Positions 60,026 to 64,000 of a DNA stretch of 64,000 nt are shown here, in pieces. Positions within the stretch are counted from its first letter, which is position 1. Every line of letters starts with the position of its first letter. Source of the DNA: Jiulongibacter sp966250325 (GTDB lineage: Bacteria > Bacteroidota > Bacteroidia > Cytophagales > Spirosomataceae); the NCBI GenBank assembly GCA_966250325.1, contig CBINGY010000014.1, forward strand, positions 1 through 64,000. The letters run 5' to 3'. Under the pieces are notes generated by a model that saw only the letters and a list, made by a program, of their open reading frames with translations, was not told the DNA's origin and made no database searches. A program made the translations under genes and the position numbers.

Positions 60026-62434
60026 ATGAACAGAAGAATAAACAGTGTGGCTGTTTTGGGAGCAGGAATCATGGGAAGCAGAATAGCCCTTCATTTTGCC
60101 AATATTGGCTGCAGGGTATTGTTGCTGGACATGGTACCCAAAGAACCAAATGAAGCAGAAAAGGCAAAAGGCCTTGATATGACCTCTCCTGCAGTAAGAA
60201 ACAGGCTTGTCAACGAATTATTTACCGCAGCGGTAAAATCTTCTCCTTCTCCGGTATATACCAAAGATGTAGTAAACCGGGTAAGTCTGGGAAACTTTGA
60301 TGATGACCTATCGAAAATCGCAGAAGTAGATTGGGTGATAGAGGTGGTGGTAGAACGACTGGACATCAAGAAATTAATCTACGACAAAGTAGAGGCTCAT
60401 CGTAAGCCAGGTACCCTCGTTACTTCAAACACATCAGGAATTCCTATTCATCTGATGGCCGAAGGACGAAGTGAAGATTTCAGAAAACATTTCTGCGGAA
60501 CGCACTTCTTTAACCCTCCGCGTTATCTCAGATTGCTCGAAATTATTCCGGGGCCAGATACAGATCAACAGGTAATTGACTTTCTGATGAACTACGGAGA
60601 CCTTTACCTGGGCAAACAGACTGTACTTTGTAAAGATACGCCGGCGTTTATTGCCAACAGACTAGGTATTTATGCCATGGTGCAGACTATTCGGGTAGCA
60701 GAAGAAATGGGTCTGGGTGTAGAGGCCGTTGATAAACTCACCGGCCCGGTGGTAGGAAGGCCGAAATCGGGAACTTTCCGACTTTCAGATGTGGTGGGGC
60801 TTGACACCACGGTAAATGTCTGCAATAACCTGAGACAGATTCTTAAAACCGATGAGTCTGTGAATGCCTTTCAGCTGCCATCCATTATGAGCAAACTTTA
60901 TGATAATAAATGGCTGGGAGATAAAAGCGGGCAGGGATTCTACAAAAAAGTAAAAGACGAAAAAGGCAAATCAGTGATTCTGGCACTGGACTTCAAGACT
61001 TTGGAATATAAACCTTCTGAAAAGGTAAGCTTCGAAACGCTGAATGCCACGAAGAGTATTGACCGGCTTGCAGATCGTTTTCCGGTTTTACTGTCAGGAA
61101 AAGATAAGGCAGGCGAATTTTACCGCAAAACCTTTACAGATTCCTTTAAATATGCTACCAACCGCATCCCCGAGATTGCGGATGAACTGTTCAGAGTAGA
61201 TGACGCCATTAAAGCCGGATTTGCATGGCAAATGGGTCTATTTGAAACGGCTGATGCAGTAGGAGTGAAAAATTTTGTAGAGATCGCCGAAAAAGAAAAT
61301 AACAGACCAGCTCAATGGGTGTATGACATGCTGGAGGCGGGTCATGAAACTTTCTACAAAATTGAAAACGGGCAAAAGCTCTATTATGACATCCCCTCCA
61401 AATCTTACAGGAAAATTCCGGGAACAGACGGATTCCTTATTTTGGATAACCTCCGCAAAACAAATGTAGTCTGGAAAAATGCCGGCTCTTCCATTTTTGA
61501 CCTGGGTGATGGTATCCTTGGGATAGAATTCCAATCGAAAATGAACACCTTCGGAGCTGAGGTAATTGAAGGGCTTAACAAGGCTTATGCTCTGGCAGAA
61601 AAAGACTTCAGAGGCCTGGTGGTAGGTAATGACAGCCAGGAAGCCTTCTCGGCAGGTGCCAATCTGGCCATGCTTTTTATGTTTGCCATTGAGCAGGAGT
61701 GGGATGAAATCAATATGATGATTGCTCAGTTTCAGCAAACTATGATGAGAGCCAGATATTCGGGTATTCCGGTGGTAACCGCCCCGCATACCCTGGCTCT
61801 GGGCGGTGGCTGTGAGTTAAACCTTCATGCCGATAAGGTAGTGGCAGCAGCCGAAACCTACATGGGATTGGTAGAAGTGGGTGTTGGGGTAATTCCGGGA
61901 GGGGGTGGAACCAAAGAAATGGCACTCCGCTGCTCAGATATGTATCAGCCGGGAGATTCTGAACTTAATATTCTTCAGAATGCCTTTATGAACATCGCTC
62001 AGGCCAAAGTATCCACTTCAGCACAGGAAGCCATGGATATGAATTACCTGAAGGCTGGTCGTGACCAGATAGTACTTAACAGATCCCGTCTCATCGCCGA
62101 AGCCAAACAGGCTGCCATTGAACTGGCAGAAAATGGCTATACCATGCCCACTAAACGTAACGACATAAAGGTTCAGGGTAAGGCAGGAATAGCACTTTTC
62201 AAAGCAGGTATCAAAGCCATGCGATTAGGAAATTACATCTCTGATCATGATGCACTTATTGCCGATAAACTGGCCTATGTGATTTCCGGAGGTGATCTCA
62301 GTTATGCCCAGAACGTAACAGAGGATTACCTGCTGGATCTGGAGCGGGAAGCTTTTCTGAGTTTGTGCGGAGAACGCAAAACACTGGAACGTATGCAAGG
62401 CTTACTTAGCGGAGGAAAGCCACCAAGAAATTAA
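60026..62434 (+). CDS. fadN: 3-hydroxyacyl-CoA dehydrogenase / enoyl-CoA hydratase (FadN type)
   Basis: Two-step beta-oxidation enzyme. The N-terminal NAD-binding domain opens VAVLGAGIMGSRIALHFANI, and the dehydrogenase half includes HFCGTHFFNPPRYLRLLEII and KDTPAFIANRLGIYAM. The hydratase part is at the C-terminus (about 490-700), with the oxyanion loops SAGANLAMLF and ALGGGCELNLHADKVV and the GVGVIPGGGGTKEMAL segment. This order is the reverse of E. coli FadB and matches Bacillus FadN. At 802 residues the length fits. The thiolase gene follows 87 bases later, completing the cycle with an acyl-CoA dehydrogenase encoded elsewhere. Confidence 0.94.
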   Translation: MNRRINSVAVLGAGIMGSRIALHFANIGCRVLLLDMVPKEPNEAEKAKGLDMTSPAVRNRLVNELFTAAVKSSPSPVYTKDVVNRVSLGNFDDDLSKIAEVDWVIEVVVERLDIKKLIYDKVEAHRKPGTLVTSNTSGIPIHLMAEGRSEDFRKHFCGTHFFNPPRYLRLLEIIPGPDTDQQVIDFLMNYGDLYLGKQTVLCKDTPAFIANRLGIYAMVQTIRVAEEMGLGVEAVDKLTGPVVGRPKSGTFRLSDVVGLDTTVNVCNNLRQILKTDESVNAFQLPSIMSKLYDNKWLGDKSGQGFYKKVKDEKGKSVILALDFKTLEYKPSEKVSFETLNATKSIDRLADRFPVLLSGKDKAGEFYRKTFTDSFKYATNRIPEIADELFRVDDAIKAGFAWQMGLFETADAVGVKNFVEIAEKENNRPAQWVYDMLEAGHETFYKIENGQKLYYDIPSKSYRKIPGTDGFLILDNLRKTNVVWKNAGSSIFDLGDGILGIEFQSKMNTFGAEVIEGLNKAYALAEKDFRGLVVGNDSQEAFSAGANLAMLFMFAIEQEWDEINMMIAQFQQTMMRARYSGIPVVTAPHTLALGGGCELNLHADKVVAAAETYMGLVEVGVGVIPGGGGTKEMALRCSDMYQPGDSELNILQNAFMNIAQAKVSTSAQEAMDMNYLKAGRDQIVLNRSRLIAEAKQAAIELAENGYTMPTKRNDIKVQGKAGIALFKAGIKAMRLGNYISDHDALIADKLAYVISGGDLSYAQNVTEDYLLDLEREAFLSLCGERKTLERMQGLLSGGKPPRN

Positions 62435-62521
62435 CTTTTATCCTAAAAGTGTGACAGATCAAAAGTTAGATTAATTTCTGCTTGTGAAATTGACCACTTT
62501 TAATTCAAAACAGACAAAGAT

Positions 62522-63700
62522 ATGAACGCATATATTGTTAAAGGATTCAGAACAGCCGTAGGGAAATCGGGTCGTGGTGGCTTTCGGTTTACCAGACCTG
62601 ATGATCTCGCCGCAGATACCATTAAATATCTTTTGGCTCAGGTTCCAGAGCTTGACCCCGCCCGTGTAGATGACCTTATGGTGGGGAATGCCGTACCTGA
62701 GGCGGAACAGGGTATGCAGATGGCACGTTACATTGCCCTGCTCTCTATGGGTAAAGTAGTACCTGGTGTAACTGTGAACCGATATTGCGGCTCTGGTATT
62801 GAGACCATCGCCATGGCTGCTGCAAAAATTAATGCCGGTATGGCCGACTGTATCATTGCAGGTGGTACAGAATCCATGTCTATGGTACCTACCATGGGGT
62901 ATAAAACAGCACTAAACTTTGAAATAGCAAGTGAACACCCTGATTACTATTTGGGTATGGGTCTTACCGCCGAACAGGTAGCACAGGATTTCAAAATAAG
63001 CCGTGAAGAGCAGGATGAGTTTTCTTTCAGATCTCACCAAAAAGCCCTGAACGCTCAGTCTGAGGGTAAATTTGATGCTGAAATAGTCCCAATTTCGGTT
63101 AAGGAAACCTATTTTGACGAAAAAACAGGAAAAAAGAAAACGAGGGAATTTACTGTAAATAAAGATGAAGGCCCACGTGCAGATACTACGCTGGAGGCAC
63201 TGGCAAAACTGCGTCCGGTATTTGCTGCCAATGGTTCGGTGACTGCGGGAAATTCATCGCAGACATCAGACGGAGCGGCCTTTGTCATTGTGATGTCTGA
63301 GAAAATGGTCAAAGAGCTCAATCTGGAACCAGTGGCACAAATGCTATCCTACGCCGTGGCAGGCTGTGATCCCAGAATCATGGGAATCGGCCCGGTTTAT
63401 GCGGTTCCGAAAGCTCTTAAACAGGCAGGACTACAGTTGAAAGACATTGAACAGATAGAACTCAATGAAGCCTTTGCGGCTCAGGCCCTGGCGGTGGTGA
63501 AAGAGCTGGACATTGATCAGAGTATTCTGAACCCAAATGGAGGAGCAATAGCCCTGGGTCATGCTTTGGGCTCCACAGGTGCCCGCCTTTCTGTACAGCT
63601 TTTCAATGAAATGAGAAGGAGAAATCAGAAATATGGAATGGTAACTGCCTGTGTGGGTGGCGGCCAGGGTGTGGCAGGAATTTACGAGTTACTAAAATAA
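62522..63700 (+). CDS. fadA: Acetyl-CoA C-acyltransferase (3-ketoacyl-CoA thiolase)
   Basis: Cleaves 3-ketoacyl-CoA to acetyl-CoA and a shortened acyl-CoA, the last beta-oxidation step. The nucleophile is Cys89 in TVNRYCGSGIETIAMAA. The second-half motifs are IELNEAFAAQALAVV, NPNGGAIALGHALGSTGAR (His) and VTACVGGGQGVAGIYELLK (second Cys). At 392 residues the length is normal. It forms an operon with fadN and is followed by a terminator. The operon seems to be controlled by the palindrome at 59878-59895. Confidence 0.95.
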   Translation: MNAYIVKGFRTAVGKSGRGGFRFTRPDDLAADTIKYLLAQVPELDPARVDDLMVGNAVPEAEQGMQMARYIALLSMGKVVPGVTVNRYCGSGIETIAMAAAKINAGMADCIIAGGTESMSMVPTMGYKTALNFEIASEHPDYYLGMGLTAEQVAQDFKISREEQDEFSFRSHQKALNAQSEGKFDAEIVPISVKETYFDEKTGKKKTREFTVNKDEGPRADTTLEALAKLRPVFAANGSVTAGNSSQTSDGAAFVIVMSEKMVKELNLEPVAQMLSYAVAGCDPRIMGIGPVYAVPKALKQAGLQLKDIEQIELNEAFAAQALAVVKELDIDQSILNPNGGAIALGHALGSTGARLSVQLFNEMRRRNQKYGMVTACVGGGQGVAGIYELLK

Positions 63701-63719
63701 AGTCCCTCTTTGCCATATT

Positions 63720-63754
63720 AAAATGCCGGAGACTCCATCTCCGGCATTTTCTTT
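63720..63754. terminator. Terminator after fadA, possibly bidirectional
   Basis: AAAATGCCGGAGA-CTCCA-TCTCCGGCATTTT is a perfect 13-bp stem followed by a T-rich run on the plus strand. It ends fadA and may also end the minus-strand secretion-substrate gene. Confidence 0.9.
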
Positions 63755-63756
63755 TG

Positions 63757-64000
63757 TTATTTTATTAAATCAACCCAGCCTTTGAAGGTAAGCGGCAGAG
63801 ATTCTGGTTGTAAACGATTAAATTCTACTTTAACCTGATAGAAGTAGGTTCCTGCAGACAGGGAATTTCCGTTGGTTCCAACGCCATTCCAGCTCAAATT
63901 CTGACCAGAACCACTAGCTACCAGAAGTCCCTGCCTGTTGTAAATCTCATAGTCTATATTTTTTACAAACGCGGGGCAGTTCATAGGCTCAAAGGTATCG
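63757..64000 (-). CDS. C-terminal end of a type IX secretion substrate (type B sorting domain)
   Basis: Only the last 81 residues are in the window; the gene runs past the right edge. The sequence PMNCPAFVKNIDYEIYNRQG, GQNLSWNGVGTNGNSLSAGT and YFYQVKVEF shows the gliding-motility-associated C-terminal domain used for type IX export. The pattern NRQG-x-LV ... W-x-G-x ... AGTYFY is characteristic. The final residues KGWVDLIK are the usual end. The upstream part should be a large extracellular protein whose function cannot be seen. The gene is convergent with fadA. Confidence 0.85.
   Translation of the reverse strand, partial: DTFEPMNCPAFVKNIDYEIYNRQGLLVASGSGQNLSWNGVGTNGNSLSAGTYFYQVKVEFNRLQPESLPLTFKGWVDLIK

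Noticed and set aside
62434..62450. A hairpin ACTTTTA-TCC-TAAAAGT just after fadN as a terminator
   Set aside because: The stem is short and AT-only with no T run; fadN and fadA are probably cotranscribed.

Overview
The window looks like a chromosomal segment of a Bacteroidota bacterium, most likely of the Cytophagales or a close relative. The evidence is two SusC/SusD outer-membrane uptake loci, a PorT-like type IX secretion protein next to ubiE, a type B (gliding-associated) C-terminal sorting domain, a DUF2795-type protein, and many upstream regions with the Bacteroidota -7 promoter element TAnnTTTG. Gene content is mostly core metabolism. I found no tRNA, rRNA, CRISPR array, prophage, transposase or defence island.

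Layout. 1-120: 3' end of a probable short-chain dehydrogenase with an in-frame stop. 323-5744: susC-susD-lipoprotein uptake locus. 5856-9946: membrane phosphoesterase, MATE exporter, YceI, M48 protease. 10217-13829: class Ia ribonucleotide reductase with nrdB and nrdA convergent instead of in one operon. 13830-14242: AT-rich gap with DnaA-box-like sites and palindromes. 14243-18192: thiamine pyrophosphokinase, LolA, FtsK. 18609-23383: second susC-susD pair. 23885-26796: acpP-fabF-rnc and a siroheme gene. 26861-32444: PpiD-like chaperone, SMP-30 protein, AlbA_2 protein, inactive M16 protein, and a 59-residue lipoprotein. 32582-38239: nuoK-L-M-N followed by a GtrA-like gene. 38363-42479: exonuclease, radical SAM enzyme, glycerol kinase and two small genes. 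42670-49265: tetR-tolC-adaptor-RND efflux operon whose pump gene is split by a stop codon inside a perfect 27-bp inverted repeat. 49611-52582: pyrD-ubiE-porT and the DUF2795 gene. 52631-59742: START protein, a doubly frameshifted methyltransferase, leuA, pyk, udk, asparaginase, NAD-binding protein, MerC. 60026-63700: fadN-fadA beta-oxidation pair. 63757-64000: C-terminal end of a secreted type IX substrate.

The genes describe an aerobic, menaquinone-using heterotroph (complex I, UbiE, quinone-linked PyrD) that takes up polymers or peptides through SusCD pairs, secretes through type IX and oxidises fatty acids. No obviously new multi-gene system was found. The best leads are the inverted repeat that breaks the RND gene, the DnaA-box-like cluster before nrdA, and palindromic operators placed on promoters of fadN, merC and pyrD. 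Three separate genes carry disabling changes. That may be real decay or sequence error, and raw reads would settle which.
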